Shown piece after piece: positions 1-9,074 of a stretch of DNA of 36,719 nt (its first letter is position 1; each line of letters begins with the position of its first letter). Source of the stretch: Candidatus Rokubacteria bacterium GWA2_70_23 (lineage in GTDB: Bacteria; Methylomirabilota; Methylomirabilia; Rokubacteriales; CSP1-6); contig MGBT01000074.1 in assembly GCA_001788395.1 (NCBI GenBank), positions 16,197-52,915 of the forward strand, read 5' to 3'. Under the pieces are notes generated by a model, which was not told where the DNA came from, searched no databases, and saw only the letters and a list, made by a program, of their open reading frames with translations. The position numbers and the translations under genes are program-made.

Positions 1-14
1 GCGAGCCCCGTCGA

Positions 15-1010
15 CTATCCTCTCCCCATCGAGGGGGAGAGGGCAGGGTGAGGGGGTGCCTCGGCCAGATGACAGGCCACCCGGCGCCCCGGCGCCAGCT
101 CGCGAAGTTCGGGCTCGACGTCCCGGCAGATCGCTTGGGCCAGCGGGCAGCGGGGGTGGAACCGGCAGCCCAGCGGCATGTTCACGGGGCTCGGCGCGTC
201 GCCGCCCAGCACCGGCGGGTTCCAGCTCCCTCGCGCCGCCGGATCGGGGATGGAGGCCTTTAGCACCTGAGTGTAGGGGTGGAGCGGGCGCTCGAACAGA
301 GCCTCGGTGGGGGCTTCCTCCACGATCCGGCCCAGGTACATGACCGCGACACGGTCGCTGACGGTTCGGACGACGGACAGGTCGTGGGAGATGAAGAGGT
401 AGGCCAGGCGAAACTCCGCCTGGAGTTCCCTGAGGAGCGCCAGGACCCGGAGCTTCACCGTGACATCGAGCCCCGAGGTGATCTCGTCGAGCACGATCAG
501 GTCGGGTCTGAGCGCGAGCGCCCGCGCGATGGCGATCCGCTGGCGCTGGCCGCCGGAGAACTCGTGGGGATAGTGGTCCGCTGCCGACGCAGGCAGTCCC
601 ACGCGCCCCAGAAGCTCGCTAACCTGCCGACGGTGATCGCCGGGGACGCGGTGGACCCACAGCGGTTGGGCGACGATCCGGCCGACGCGCTTGCGCGGGT
701 TGAGGGAAGCGTAGGGGTGCTGAAAGACGATCTGCATCTTGCGGCGGAGCGGCCGGAGTCGGGCCTGGGAGAGGCAGGAGATGTCCTGGCCGTCGAGTAA
801 GATCCTCCCCGCCGTGGGATCCACCAGGCGGAGGATCGTCCGTCCGAGGGTCGTCTTCCCCGAGCCCGACTCCCCGACTACCGCCAAGGTTTGCTGCGAC
901 TTCAGGGTGAGGTCGACTCCGTCCACAGCGCGGAGGAGCCTCCGCAGGCTGAGCCAGCCGCCCAGCCGGTAGTGGGTCTTGAGGTTCTGGACCTCGAGGA
1001 GCGCCGTCAT
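15..1010 (-). CDS. dppF: Peptide ABC transporter ATP-binding protein (DppF/OppF type)
   Basis: This 331-aa protein is the second ATPase of a dipeptide/oligopeptide/nickel-type ABC importer and would act on the cytoplasmic face of the DppBC channel. It has Walker [10 protein letters not shown] near residue 47, signature FSGGQRQR near 165, Walker B LIVLDE and switch SHD. The C-terminal oligopeptide-binding-type tail has the CRFHPRCP cysteine motif. The usual DEP after Walker B reads DEI, a mild oddity. The start was taken as ATG 1010, one base after the dppD stop, because homology begins at [10 protein letters not shown]; an open frame continues upstream into dppD. The last dozen residues ([11 protein letters not shown]) come from a REP-like repeat and are probably not a native tail. 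It is last in the hyuA-dppF operon. Confidence 0.9.
   Translation of the reverse strand: MTALLEVQNLKTHYRLGGWLSLRRLLRAVDGVDLTLKSQQTLAVVGESGSGKTTLGRTILRLVDPTAGRILLDGQDISCLSQARLRPLRRKMQIVFQHPYASLNPRKRVGRIVAQPLWVHRVPGDHRRQVSELLGRVGLPASAADHYPHEFSGGQRQRIAIARALALRPDLIVLDEITSGLDVTVKLRVLALLRELQAEFRLAYLFISHDLSVVRTVSDRVAVMYLGRIVEEAPTEALFERPLHPYTQVLKASIPDPAARGSWNPPVLGGDAPSPVNMPLGCRFHPRCPLAQAICRDVEPELRELAPGRRVACHLAEAPPHPALSPSMGRG
19..42. repeat. REP-like hairpin, copy 1 (end of dppF)
   Basis: The inverted repeat has perfect 9-bp arms CCTCTCCCC (19-27) and GGGGAGAGG (34-42) with a 6-nt loop. Flanking bases to about 56 carry the CCCTCACCCT-type tail, read on the minus strand, that is common in dispersed GC-rich repeats of soil bacteria. 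It encodes the last residues of the dppF product ([10 protein letters not shown]), so it appears to have been inserted into or captured by the gene end. A related copy in the opposite orientation lies at 9093-9135. It may act as a transcription terminator or mRNA stabiliser for the operon. Confidence 0.6.
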
Positions 1011-1011
1011 C

Positions 1012-1920
1012 TCAGTATAAGTGGCAGGCGACCTGGTGCCCGGCTCCAACGCTCTTCAGCGGCGGGTGGGCCGTGTCGCAAATGGCCATGCGCTCCGGAC
1101 AGCGGTCGCTGAACGGGCAGGCGCGCGGGGGTTCCCGCAGGGCTGGCATGATGCCCTCGAGCGGGAGCGACCGGACGAGCGCGCGCGTGTACGGGTGGAG
1201 CGGAGCCGCGAGGATCGTCTCCGTGGGGGCCTGCTCGACGAGACAGCCCGCGTAGAGGATGGCCACCCTGTGCGTGAGATGAGCCACGATGCCGAGGTCG
1301 TGAGTGATGAAGCAGGTCGCCACGCCGGTCTCGCTCCTGAGCCCGTCCAGGAGCCGGAGGATCTGGGCCTGGGTCGTCACGTCCAGCGAGGTGGTCGGCT
1401 CGTCCGCCACCAGGAGGCTCGGGCCGCAGGAGAATGCGATGGCGATGAGCACCCGCTGGCGCATCCCGCCCGAGATCTCGTGGGGATAGCGCCGCAGGGT
1501 GTCCTCCGGATCGGGGATCCCCATCCGGGCCAGGAGCCGGGCCATCACGCCCGCCGCCTCCCGCCGGGAGAGCCCGCGGTGAATGGCCAGGGCGTCGGTG
1601 GCCTGGAGCCCGATGCGGAAGGCGGGGTTGAGCGCGGCGAGAGGGTCCTGGGGGATGAGGGCAATCTCAGCGCCCCGGAGCGCGCGCAGCTCGGCCTCGG
1701 GGAGCCCGAGGAGGTCGCGCCCCTTGAAGGCGATCGCGCCGGACACGATCCTGCCCGGCTCGGGCACAAGGCGCAGGAGGGCACGGCCAACTGTGGACTT
1801 CCCAGCGCCGGATTCCCCCACGAGGCCGAGGACCTCCCCTTCCCCGAGGGTGAAGCCGGCCTCCCACACCGCGAGGTGCCCGCCGTACCGGACGGTCAGG
1901 TCCTTGACCTGGAGTAGCAT
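1012..1920 (-). CDS. dppD: Peptide ABC transporter ATP-binding protein (DppD/OppD type)
   Basis: This 302-aa protein is the first ATPase of the peptide importer. Visible motifs are Walker A GESGAGKST near residue 37, Q-loop IPQDP, signature ISGGMRQR, Walker B LLVADEPTTSLD and switch THD. A C-terminal oligopeptide-binding tail carries CPFSDRCPERM with paired cysteines. The start ATG 1920 shares one base with the stop of the upstream permease (TGATG), which indicates translational coupling. It forms an ATPase heterodimer with the downstream DppF. Substrate class cannot be read from the ATPase alone. Confidence 0.92.
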   Translation of the reverse strand: MLLQVKDLTVRYGGHLAVWEAGFTLGEGEVLGLVGESGAGKSTVGRALLRLVPEPGRIVSGAIAFKGRDLLGLPEAELRALRGAEIALIPQDPLAALNPAFRIGLQATDALAIHRGLSRREAAGVMARLLARMGIPDPEDTLRRYPHEISGGMRQRVLIAIAFSCGPSLLVADEPTTSLDVTTQAQILRLLDGLRSETGVATCFITHDLGIVAHLTHRVAILYAGCLVEQAPTETILAAPLHPYTRALVRSLPLEGIMPALREPPRACPFSDRCPERMAICDTAHPPLKSVGAGHQVACHLY

Positions 1921-2750
1921 CAGCGGGCCGCGTCGGTCCGGAGGCGGGGGTCCAGCCGCTCTCTGAGTCCCTCGCCCAGCAGGTTGAACCCCACCACCGT
2001 GACCACCAGCGCGAGCATCGGAAGCGTCATCCCCCACCACCCGACGAGGAGATAGCCGCGCCCCTCAGCGATCATGCTTCCCCAGGACGGGACCGCGGCT
2101 TCCACGCCGAGCCCGACGAAGGAGAGGAGCGCCTCCACGCCCACCGCGATCGCCATCTCGAGCGAGGCGAGCACGATCAGCAGCGGCACCAGATTAGGGA
2201 GCAACTCCTCGGCCATGATGCGAAACGGGCCCAAGCCGATCGCTCGCGAGGCCTCCACGAACTCCCGTTCCCGAAGCGCCAGGACCTCGCCCCGGATCAC
2301 CCGGGCGAAGCGCGTCCAGTCCACGAGCACGATCGCCAGGATCACCTTGAGGAGCCCCACACCCAGGACCGCCATCAGGGCGATGGCCAGGAGCACGGCG
2401 GGGATGGACATCCACACGTCCACGACCCGCATCAGGACGGTGTCCAGCCGTCCCCGGAAATAGCCGGACACGAGTCCCACGGGGGTGCCGATCACTGCCG
2501 CGCAGACGGTGGCGCCCAGGGCCACCATCACCGCCACGCGGGCGCTCCAGAGGAGACGCGAAAGGAGGTCCCGCCCGAGGCTGTCGGTTCCGAGGGGATG
2601 GTCCCACGCCCCGCCCATCCAGACCGGCGGCTGCCGGATGGCCGAGAGATCCTGGCGGTTCGGATCGTGGGGAGTGAGCCAGGGGGCCAGGACCGCCGCC
2701 AGGCAGAGGAGGAGGCCGATGACGACGCCTCCCAGGAGCTTCGGGTTCAT
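1920..2750 (-). CDS. dppC: Peptide ABC transporter permease (DppC/OppC type)
   Basis: This 276-aa inner-membrane permease has an N-terminal OppC_N segment (TM at about residues 5-25, then LTPHDPNRQD and the loop HPLGTDSLGRDLLSRLLW typical of DppC). A BPD_transp_1 domain with about five further helices follows. The EAA cytoplasmic loop that docks the ATPase is seen as EASRAIGLGPFRIMAEELLP. ATG 2750 overlaps the dppB stop in ATGA, and the stop overlaps the dppD start. An open frame continuing upstream to 3551 in the same frame is antisense-like noise within dppB. Confidence 0.92.
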   Translation of the reverse strand: MNPKLLGGVVIGLLLCLAAVLAPWLTPHDPNRQDLSAIRQPPVWMGGAWDHPLGTDSLGRDLLSRLLWSARVAVMVALGATVCAAVIGTPVGLVSGYFRGRLDTVLMRVVDVWMSIPAVLLAIALMAVLGVGLLKVILAIVLVDWTRFARVIRGEVLALREREFVEASRAIGLGPFRIMAEELLPNLVPLLIVLASLEMAIAVGVEALLSFVGLGVEAAVPSWGSMIAEGRGYLLVGWWGMTLPMLALVVTVVGFNLLGEGLRERLDPRLRTDAAR

Positions 2751-3754
2751 GCGTAGCGAACTCGGGGGTTCAGGAAGGCGTAGGCCAGGTCCACGAGGAA
2801 GTTGGCCAGGATGACCGTGACCGCGTAGACGACCACGATCCCCTGGATCAGGGGAAAGTCCCGGTACTGGAACGCCGCCAGGGTGAGCTGGCCGATGCCG
2901 GGCCAGGAGAAGATCGCCTCGATCAGCACGGTGCCGCCGATCAGAAAGCCGAACTGGACTCCCACCAGGGTGGTCGTCGGGATCAGCGCGTTCTTGAGCG
3001 CCCGCCAGAAGATGATGCGGAGCTCCCCCAGCCCCTTCATCCTCTCCATCACGATGTATTCCTCCTGGACCGCCGTGAGCAGGTCCGAGCGGACGGCGCG
3101 GAAGACGACGGCGAGGAGCGGCAGCGCGAGCGCCGCGGCGGGAAGGATGAGATGGGCGAAGACGGATCCAAAGGCGCCGGGGTCCCGCCGCAGGAGCGTG
3201 TCGACCAGCAGGAACCCCGTGAGCGGAGCGATGTCGAAATCCGGGGCGATCCTCCCGGAGATCGGGAGCCAGCGGAGGAGGGCGCCGAAGAAGACGATGA
3301 AGAGGAGCCCCCAGATGAAGTTCGGGATGGAGAGGCCGAGGGTGCCCGCGCCGAGGGTCGCCGACTCGAACCAGGTCCGGCGCCAGAGCACCGACAGCAC
3401 GCCGAGGAGGATGCCTCCCGCCACCGCGAGGACGAGGGCCGCCAGGGCCACTTCGAGCGTCGCCGGCAGCCGCTCGAGGATGACCCGGATCGCGTCCTGC
3501 TGGAGCCAAAGCGACTTGCCGAACCGGCCGCGTACGGTCCCCCAGACCCACGCCACGTACTGAAGCCAGATGGGACCCGAGAGGCCGAACTGGGCCCGGA
3601 TCTCGGCGATGTCGGCCTGGCTCGCCCCCACGGGGGCCATGAGGAGGGCGGGGTCGCCGGGGATGACGCGCAGGACGACGAACGCCAGCACCGTCACTCC
3701 CCAGAGCGAGAGCAGCGCCAGGCCGACTCGCCCGAGCAGATACCGGACACTCAT
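2747..3754 (-). CDS. dppB: Peptide ABC transporter permease (DppB/OppB type)
   Basis: This 335-aa inner-membrane permease has TM1 at residues 9-29, ending in the family hallmark VLRVIPGDPA. A periplasmic stretch with IAEIRAQFGL and QYVAWVWGTVRGRFGKSL follows, then five more helices and the EAA loop MERMKGLGELRIIFWRALKN. It pairs with DppC to form the channel. The start ATG 3754 lies 4 nt after the solute-binding protein stop, so expression is coupled. Length is normal for the family. Confidence 0.92.
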   Translation of the reverse strand: MSVRYLLGRVGLALLSLWGVTVLAFVVLRVIPGDPALLMAPVGASQADIAEIRAQFGLSGPIWLQYVAWVWGTVRGRFGKSLWLQQDAIRVILERLPATLEVALAALVLAVAGGILLGVLSVLWRRTWFESATLGAGTLGLSIPNFIWGLLFIVFFGALLRWLPISGRIAPDFDIAPLTGFLLVDTLLRRDPGAFGSVFAHLILPAAALALPLLAVVFRAVRSDLLTAVQEEYIVMERMKGLGELRIIFWRALKNALIPTTTLVGVQFGFLIGGTVLIEAIFSWPGIGQLTLAAFQYRDFPLIQGIVVVYAVTVILANFLVDLAYAFLNPRVRYA

Positions 3755-3758
3755 TCAG

Positions 3759-5276
3759 TTACGTCCAGGACATATCCTGAGGGAGGACGAGCCCCTGCGG
3801 GTACGGGTCGTACACGAGGTCCTTCTTCATGATGATCGGCATCACCACCTGGTAGAGCGGGATGATGTAGCCGCGCTCGACCACGTAGCGCGCGGCTTCC
3901 TTGGCCGCCGCGATCCGCTTCCGCTCGTCAGTCTCCATGAAGATCGGATCCACCTTCGGGTCCACGTCGGGCGACTCCCAGACCTTGAACGGCCCCTTGT
4001 TGCGCGTCATGAACCCCACGGAGTTGACCGGATCGCCCGTGGAATTCGACCAGAAGTAGAGAGCCAGCGGGGCGATGGTCTTCGCGCTTCGGTGCTGGAA
4101 GAACTGGGGGATGGTGATGATCTCGAGCTCGGCTTCGATCCCCACGTCCTTCCACATCTGGGTCATGGCGCTCATGACCTCAAAGTCCTTCGTCTTCGCG
4201 CCCTTGGTGGTCATGGCCTTGAGCCGGAGCGGGTTGGACTTCGAGTAGCCCGCCTTTCCCAGGAGGTCGCGGGCGCGATCGGGATTGTAGGGGAAGCTGA
4301 AATCGGTGTAGGCCTCGTAGAGCGGGGCCTCGGTGGTGGACAGGGGAATGCCGAAGCCCAGGAGCACCTTGTCCACCAGGGTCTTCTTGTCGATGGCGTG
4401 GTGGACCGCCAGGCGGACTTCCTCCTTCTGGAACGGCTCGAAGCGCGGGGAGACGAAGAGCGTGGCGACATCGGTAACAGGCTGTTTCACTCCTCTCAGA
4501 CCCGGCTGAGCTGCCAGGCGGTTGTACTCCTCGACGGGGATCTCCATCGTGATGTCGGAATCCCCCGAAAGGATCTCCGCGAGCCGGGCGGTCGGATCCC
4601 CGACCACTTTGAAGGTTGCCCGCTTGATCGGCGGGGCGCCCTTCCAGTGCTTGTCGAAGGCCTCCAGCACCAACAGGCTCCCCGGCACAAAGCGTACGAC
4701 CTTGTAGGGCCCCGACCCCACCGGGTTCTTGGCGAACTCCTCGGCGCCGGCCTTCTCAAAGGCTGCCTTGGGAAGGACGAAGCCCGCGAGGAAGCCGAGC
4801 CACTTGGTGAAGGCGGGGTTGTAGGCGCCCAACTTCAGCCGGAGCGAGAACCGGTCCGGCATCTCGATGGAGGTGATGTTCTTGTACACAACGGAGTACG
4901 GCGCCGCGTCCCGCATCCGGTTCAGGCTGAAGGCCACGTCCTCGGCGGTGAGGGCCGAGCCGTCGTGGAAGCTGATCCCCTGCCGGATCTTCATGTCCAT
5001 GGCGGTCTTCTCGGGGTTGGTGTACTGCCAGGCCTCGACGATCGAAGGACGATATTTGAGCTGACTGTCCTGGCCCAGGTAGCGGTCGAAGACGGCCTGG
5101 TAGAAGGACTCTCGGGGCGTGCTGCGGCTCCCCGGCTGGGGATCCATGCTGGTGATGGCTTCAGGGAAGGCGATGGTGACGCTCGCCTTCTTCTGTGCCC
5201 ACGCAAGCCGCGCCCACGGCAGGACCAGCGACGTCGTTCCTGCACTCACGAGAAAGCCGCGCCGGGTGATTTCCAT
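3759..5276 (-). CDS. Peptide/opine ABC transporter substrate-binding protein, family 5 (SBP_bac_5)
   Basis: This 505-aa periplasmic binding protein of the DppA/OppA family has a twin-arginine signal (TRRGFLVSAG) followed by a hydrophobic stretch and a cleavage site near AWA-QK (residue 27). It is therefore probably exported folded by Tat. Family motifs include MDPQPGS, LTAEDVAFSLNRM, NPVGSGPYKV, VRLAVHHAIDKKTL and the Asp-rich C-terminal lobe. ATG 5276 lies inside the end of hyuB (31-bp overlap). It is supported by a strong ribosome site (AAGGAGGA, 7-nt spacing) and the need for a complete Tat signal. It sits between hyuB and the permeases, so the likely ligand is the hydantoinase substrate or a related peptide or lactam. 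Confidence 0.92.
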   Translation of the reverse strand: MEITRRGFLVSAGTTSLVLPWARLAWAQKKASVTIAFPEAITSMDPQPGSRSTPRESFYQAVFDRYLGQDSQLKYRPSIVEAWQYTNPEKTAMDMKIRQGISFHDGSALTAEDVAFSLNRMRDAAPYSVVYKNITSIEMPDRFSLRLKLGAYNPAFTKWLGFLAGFVLPKAAFEKAGAEEFAKNPVGSGPYKVVRFVPGSLLVLEAFDKHWKGAPPIKRATFKVVGDPTARLAEILSGDSDITMEIPVEEYNRLAAQPGLRGVKQPVTDVATLFVSPRFEPFQKEEVRLAVHHAIDKKTLVDKVLLGFGIPLSTTEAPLYEAYTDFSFPYNPDRARDLLGKAGYSKSNPLRLKAMTTKGAKTKDFEVMSAMTQMWKDVGIEAELEIITIPQFFQHRSAKTIAPLALYFWSNSTGDPVNSVGFMTRNKGPFKVWESPDVDPKVDPIFMETDERKRIAAAKEAARYVVERGYIIPLYQVVMPIIMKKDLVYDPYPQGLVLPQDMSWT

Positions 5277-7003
5277 GGTCCTATCCTCCTTCTGAGGTGT
5301 TGGGTGTCAAGCTCGTCCACGGTCATGTCCGCCTTCAGCACCACTCCGTAGTCACGCCGCGCCGCCTCGCGGCTCACCTTCCCTTCCCGGACGTCGCGGG
5401 CGGCGGCCTCGGGGTCGCGCTTGAGAGGGTCACCAAAGCCGCCGGCGCCGGGCAGGCGGAGGCTGACGACGTCCCCGGCGCGGAGCTCGGAGAGCCCCTT
5501 CGATCGGATACGCTGCTCGCCCTCGCGGCCGGGGTTCAGCACGAACTCCCCGACCGCGCCGTCCTTGCCCCCCGCCACGCCCCACGGGGCGAACTTGTGG
5601 CGATCCGCGTAGCGGGCGAAGGAGGCGTCTGCCAGGAGCCTGATGTCCCGCTGGACGGCCAGCCCGCCTCGATACAGGCCGGCGCCGCCCGAGTCCGGCC
5701 GGAACTGAAAGCGCTCCACGAGGATGGGGAACTCCATCTCCGCCGCCTCGATCGGCGTGTTCATGAAGCGGGCGAGGTGGGAATCCTGGCCGTCCCGCCC
5801 GTCCCGGTAGGGTCGAGCCGGGGCGCCTCCCACCTCGATGTCGGTGAAGGAGAAGCGCCTGCCGGTGCGCGGGTGGTAGCCGACGAAGCCGCACGTGGTG
5901 CTCTGGGCGTGCGACCCCGAAACGACCCGGTCGGGCACCGCCTGCGCCAGGGCGCGGATCATTGCCTCCACGATCTTGGCGGTCGTGTTGGTCCTCGCCG
6001 TGACGCCGGCGGGGGGGCGCGGGTTGACGACCGTCCCTTCGGGGATGCGGAACTCCACCGGCCGGAACGCGCCGGCGTTGGGCGGGACGTGAGGATCCGA
6101 CAGCGCGATCACCACGTAGTACACGGCCGCGTAGGTCGAGGCGATCGGACAGTTGATGTTGCCCCGGGCCTGCGGGCTGGTGCCTTCAAAGTCCACCGCG
6201 ATGCCGCCTCCCGCCTTGCGGATCGTCACCGCTACCCGGAGCGGCTCGTCGCCGATGCCGTCGTCGTCCACGAAGTCTTCGCCGGCGTAGGTGCCGTCCG
6301 GGATCTGTCGGAGCCCCTGGCGGATCCGTTCCTCGCTGTAGTCCAGGAGCGCCTCGATGGCAGACTGAAAGGTGGCCGGGCCGTGCTTCCGGTAGATCTC
6401 CTTGAAGCGCCGCACGCCGACGCTGGCGGCCGACACCTGGCTCCGCATGTCCCCCAGCGTGACCTCCGGGATGCGGACGTTGGTGGCGATCATGCGGACC
6501 ACCTCGGGGTTCTCGACTCCCCGCCGGTGGAACTTGATCATCGGGAACCGGATGCCTTCCTGGAAGATCTCGGTCATGCCGCCAGCCACTCCCCCCGGCG
6601 CCATCCCCCCCATGTCCACCTGGTGGGCGATGTTCCCCACGAGCCCGATCAGCGTCCCCTCCTCGAACACCGGGGCGAAGACCTGCATGTCCATGACGTG
6701 CTGGCCGCCCAGGTAGGGGTCGTTGGAGATGACCACGTCGCCCTCCTCCAGCCGCTCGGATCCCCCGCTGAAGTGGTCGAGCAGCCGCTGCGTGGTGATG
6801 TCCAGGCTGCCCAGCAGCATCGGCACGTGGTGGGCCTGGGCGATGGTCCGGCCCCGGGCGTCGGCCAGCGTGCAGGAGAAGTCCAGCACCTCCTTGATGA
6901 CGGTCGAGCGGGCGGTCCGCATTATGGTGTAGCCCATCTCGTCCGCGATCTGCTCCAGGCCGTACCGCACGACCTGCATCGTGATCGGATCGACGGCTGG
7001 CAT
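5246..7003 (-). CDS. hyuB: Hydantoinase B / 5-oxoprolinase beta-type subunit
   Basis: This 585-aa protein of the Hydantoinase_B family is cytoplasmic and works with HyuA in ATP-dependent opening of hydantoin, N-methylhydantoin or 5-oxoproline rings. Acetone carboxylase subunits are also homologous. Typical N-terminal sequence is seen (DPITMQVVRYGLEQIADEMG, IMRTARSTVIKE, SCTLADARG). Also present are the conserved DVVISNDPYLGGQHVMD, GNIAHQVDMGGM, and the C-terminal GGAGLYRGGLAVQRDI and LPGAGGFGDP glycine-rich motifs. The start ATG 7003 is preceded by GGGGAGG and lies 16 nt after hyuA. Exact substrate cannot be assigned from sequence. Confidence 0.92.
   Translation of the reverse strand: MPAVDPITMQVVRYGLEQIADEMGYTIMRTARSTVIKEVLDFSCTLADARGRTIAQAHHVPMLLGSLDITTQRLLDHFSGGSERLEEGDVVISNDPYLGGQHVMDMQVFAPVFEEGTLIGLVGNIAHQVDMGGMAPGGVAGGMTEIFQEGIRFPMIKFHRRGVENPEVVRMIATNVRIPEVTLGDMRSQVSAASVGVRRFKEIYRKHGPATFQSAIEALLDYSEERIRQGLRQIPDGTYAGEDFVDDDGIGDEPLRVAVTIRKAGGGIAVDFEGTSPQARGNINCPIASTYAAVYYVVIALSDPHVPPNAGAFRPVEFRIPEGTVVNPRPPAGVTARTNTTAKIVEAMIRALAQAVPDRVVSGSHAQSTTCGFVGYHPRTGRRFSFTDIEVGGAPARPYRDGRDGQDSHLARFMNTPIEAAEMEFPILVERFQFRPDSGGAGLYRGGLAVQRDIRLLADASFARYADRHKFAPWGVAGGKDGAVGEFVLNPGREGEQRIRSKGLSELRAGDVVSLRLPGAGGFGDPLKRDPEAAARDVREGKVSREAARRDYGVVLKADMTVDELDTQHLRRRIGPWKSPGAAFS
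5284..5291 (-). promoter_or_regulatory. Ribosome binding site of the substrate-binding protein gene
   Basis: On the minus strand AAGGAGGA sits 7 nt before ATG 5276. It lies inside the 3' coding end of hyuB and is the strongest Shine-Dalgarno in this operon. It fixes the binding-protein start within the overlap and may explain higher synthesis of the binding protein than of the membrane parts. Confidence 0.75.
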
Positions 7004-7019
7004 CGCTCGGCCTCCCCGG

Positions 7020-9074
7020 TTACCGCCTCGTCAGAATCAGGTTGCCGTACTCGTCGGCTCGCGCGATCCAGCCGGGAGTGATGACGGTCCCCGCGATGAT
7101 CTCCTCGACCAGGCAGGGACCGGCGATTTCGACCCCGACCGGGAGGTGGTCTCGCTCGTACACCGGCGCCTCGACGAAGCCACGGCCGAAGAAGAAGATC
7201 GGCCCGTGGGCCTTTGGCCTGGGGGCGGCCAGAGGCCGTGCAGCGTCCGACCCGGCGCCGAGCCCCCTGAGACGCACCGGCGGCACGCGCCCGATGCCGG
7301 TCACCCGCAGGTTGACCAGCTGGACGCTCTCCTGGGGGGAACTGTACGCGTAGAGACGCTGGTGGAGGGCGTTGAAGTCTCGGGCCAGCGCGGCGAGATC
7401 GAGATCGTGGGCCACGGGGACGTTGATCTCGTAGGATTGCCCCTCATAGCGGGCATCGACCGTCCAGAGGACCTCCAATCGATCGGGAGGGAAGCCATCC
7501 CGCCTGAGCCGCTCCAGGACCTCTGCCTCGAGCGCCTCGAACCGTCGCGCAAGATCCGCGGGGTTGCCCTCGGCGGCGAGCCGGCCGCAGGTCTGGACGA
7601 GGTCGTGCCGCGCATCCGAGACGAGCAACCCGAGGGCGGAGAGGTTGCCGGACAGGGTGGGCACGATCACCGTGCGGATGCCCATCTCGTCCGCCAGGTC
7701 CGCCGCGTGCAGCGCGCCGGCTCCGCCGAAGGCAATCAGGGCGAACTCGCGCACGTCGTGTCCCCGCTCGATCGAATTGACGGAGATGCCCTTGGTCATG
7801 GTGGCGTTGATAATGCGGATGATCCCCGCGGCCGCGTCCTCGACGGACAGGCCCAGGGGCTCCCCGACGTGTTGGCGGGTCGCCTGGTGGGCCGCCTCGA
7901 CGTCGAGCGACATCTCTCCCCCCAGGAAATACTCCGGGTTCAGCCGCCCCAGCACGAGGTTCGCGTCCGTGACCGTCGGGCGCTCCCCGCCGCGCCCGTA
8001 GCAGGCCGGGCCCGGCTGGGCGCCCGCGCTCCGGGGGCCGACGTTCAGCGCCCCGCCGGCGTCGATCCAGGCGATGCTCCCGCCACCCGCGCCGATGCTG
8101 TCGAGGTCGATCACGGGGATGCGCACCGGATAGCCGCAGAACGACCGCTCCGCGCTGATGGGGGGCCGGCCGCGATCGATGACCGAGATATCGAAGCTCG
8201 TGCCTCCCATGTCCACGCCGACGACCTGCGCGAAACCCGTCAGCTGGCCGATGAAGCTCGCGGCGATGACACCGCCCGCCGGCCCGGAGTTGACCATGTT
8301 CACGGCCCGCTGGCGGGCGTCCCGGATCGTCATCGACCCGCCGTTGGCCTGCATGATCCGCACGTCCAGCTCGCGGCCGTACTCGCGAGCCAGCCTGGCC
8401 GAGAGGCTGTCGAGATAGGTAGCCGTCACGGGCTGCAGGTAGGCGTTCAGCACGGTGGTCGAGGTCCGCTCGAACTCCCTGAACTCCGGCGCGACGGTGC
8501 TCGAGAGCGACACCGGCACTCCCGGGAGGCGCCGGGCGATGATGTCTGCGATGCGGCGCTCGTGGATCGGGTTCACAAACGACCACAGCAGGCTGACGGC
8601 GATCGCCTCCACCCGGCCCTCTCGCAGGCAATCCACGGCGGCTTCGGCCGTGCGCTCGTCCAGCGGCGTCACGACCATCCCGTCCCGGTCGATCCGCTCC
8701 CTGACCGGCCGGCGGAGATCGCGTGGGACCAGCGGGGGCGGCATGTCCACCGAGAAGTCATACATGCCCTCCTGCGGGCGCTGGCAGCGGCCGATCTCCA
8801 GGACGTCCACGAACCCCTCGGTGGTGATCAGGCCCGTGCGCGCTCCAGTCCTCTCGATCAGCGCGTTGGTGCCGATGGTCGTGCCGTGGACGATGTAGGC
8901 CAGGTCGTCAATCGACTTGCGGGCGATGGCCAGCACTTTCTCGATACCCCCCAGAACGCCGTCGGCCAGATTGCCGGGCGTCGTGGATGTCTTGGCGTAG
9001 TGGATCTGCCCGGTGGCGTCGTCCACCAGCACGACATCCGTAAACGTCCCGCCCACGTCGATGCCTATGCGCAT
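7020..9074 (-). CDS. hyuA: Hydantoinase A / 5-oxoprolinase alpha-type subunit
   Basis: This 684-aa ATP-binding subunit of the hydantoinase/oxoprolinase family has an ASKHA fold. Visible motifs are phosphate-1 IGIDVGGTFTDVVLVD at the N-terminus, HGTTIGTNALIER, NSGPAGGVIAA, phosphate-2 VGVDMGGTSFDIS, DLDSIGAGGGSIAWID and the adenosine motif AFGGAGALHA. The start is set at ATG 9074 (MRIGIDVGG), where family homology begins. The open frame continues 31 codons upstream, but that part (PSPPVGERIKVRG) is translation of a REP-like repeat. It is first in the seven-gene minus-strand operon, so its promoter must lie in 9075-9285. Confidence 0.93.
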   Translation of the reverse strand: MRIGIDVGGTFTDVVLVDDATGQIHYAKTSTTPGNLADGVLGGIEKVLAIARKSIDDLAYIVHGTTIGTNALIERTGARTGLITTEGFVDVLEIGRCQRPQEGMYDFSVDMPPPLVPRDLRRPVRERIDRDGMVVTPLDERTAEAAVDCLREGRVEAIAVSLLWSFVNPIHERRIADIIARRLPGVPVSLSSTVAPEFREFERTSTTVLNAYLQPVTATYLDSLSARLAREYGRELDVRIMQANGGSMTIRDARQRAVNMVNSGPAGGVIAASFIGQLTGFAQVVGVDMGGTSFDISVIDRGRPPISAERSFCGYPVRIPVIDLDSIGAGGGSIAWIDAGGALNVGPRSAGAQPGPACYGRGGERPTVTDANLVLGRLNPEYFLGGEMSLDVEAAHQATRQHVGEPLGLSVEDAAAGIIRIINATMTKGISVNSIERGHDVREFALIAFGGAGALHAADLADEMGIRTVIVPTLSGNLSALGLLVSDARHDLVQTCGRLAAEGNPADLARRFEALEAEVLERLRRDGFPPDRLEVLWTVDARYEGQSYEINVPVAHDLDLAALARDFNALHQRLYAYSSPQESVQLVNLRVTGIGRVPPVRLRGLGAGSDAARPLAAPRPKAHGPIFFFGRGFVEAPVYERDHLPVGVEIAGPCLVEEIIAGTVITPGWIARADEYGNLILTRR

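Noticed and set aside
1920-3551. 543-codon minus frame read as a long permease
   Set aside because: The first 267 codons are an out-of-frame reading of dppB. The real DppC start at 2750 overlaps the dppB stop.
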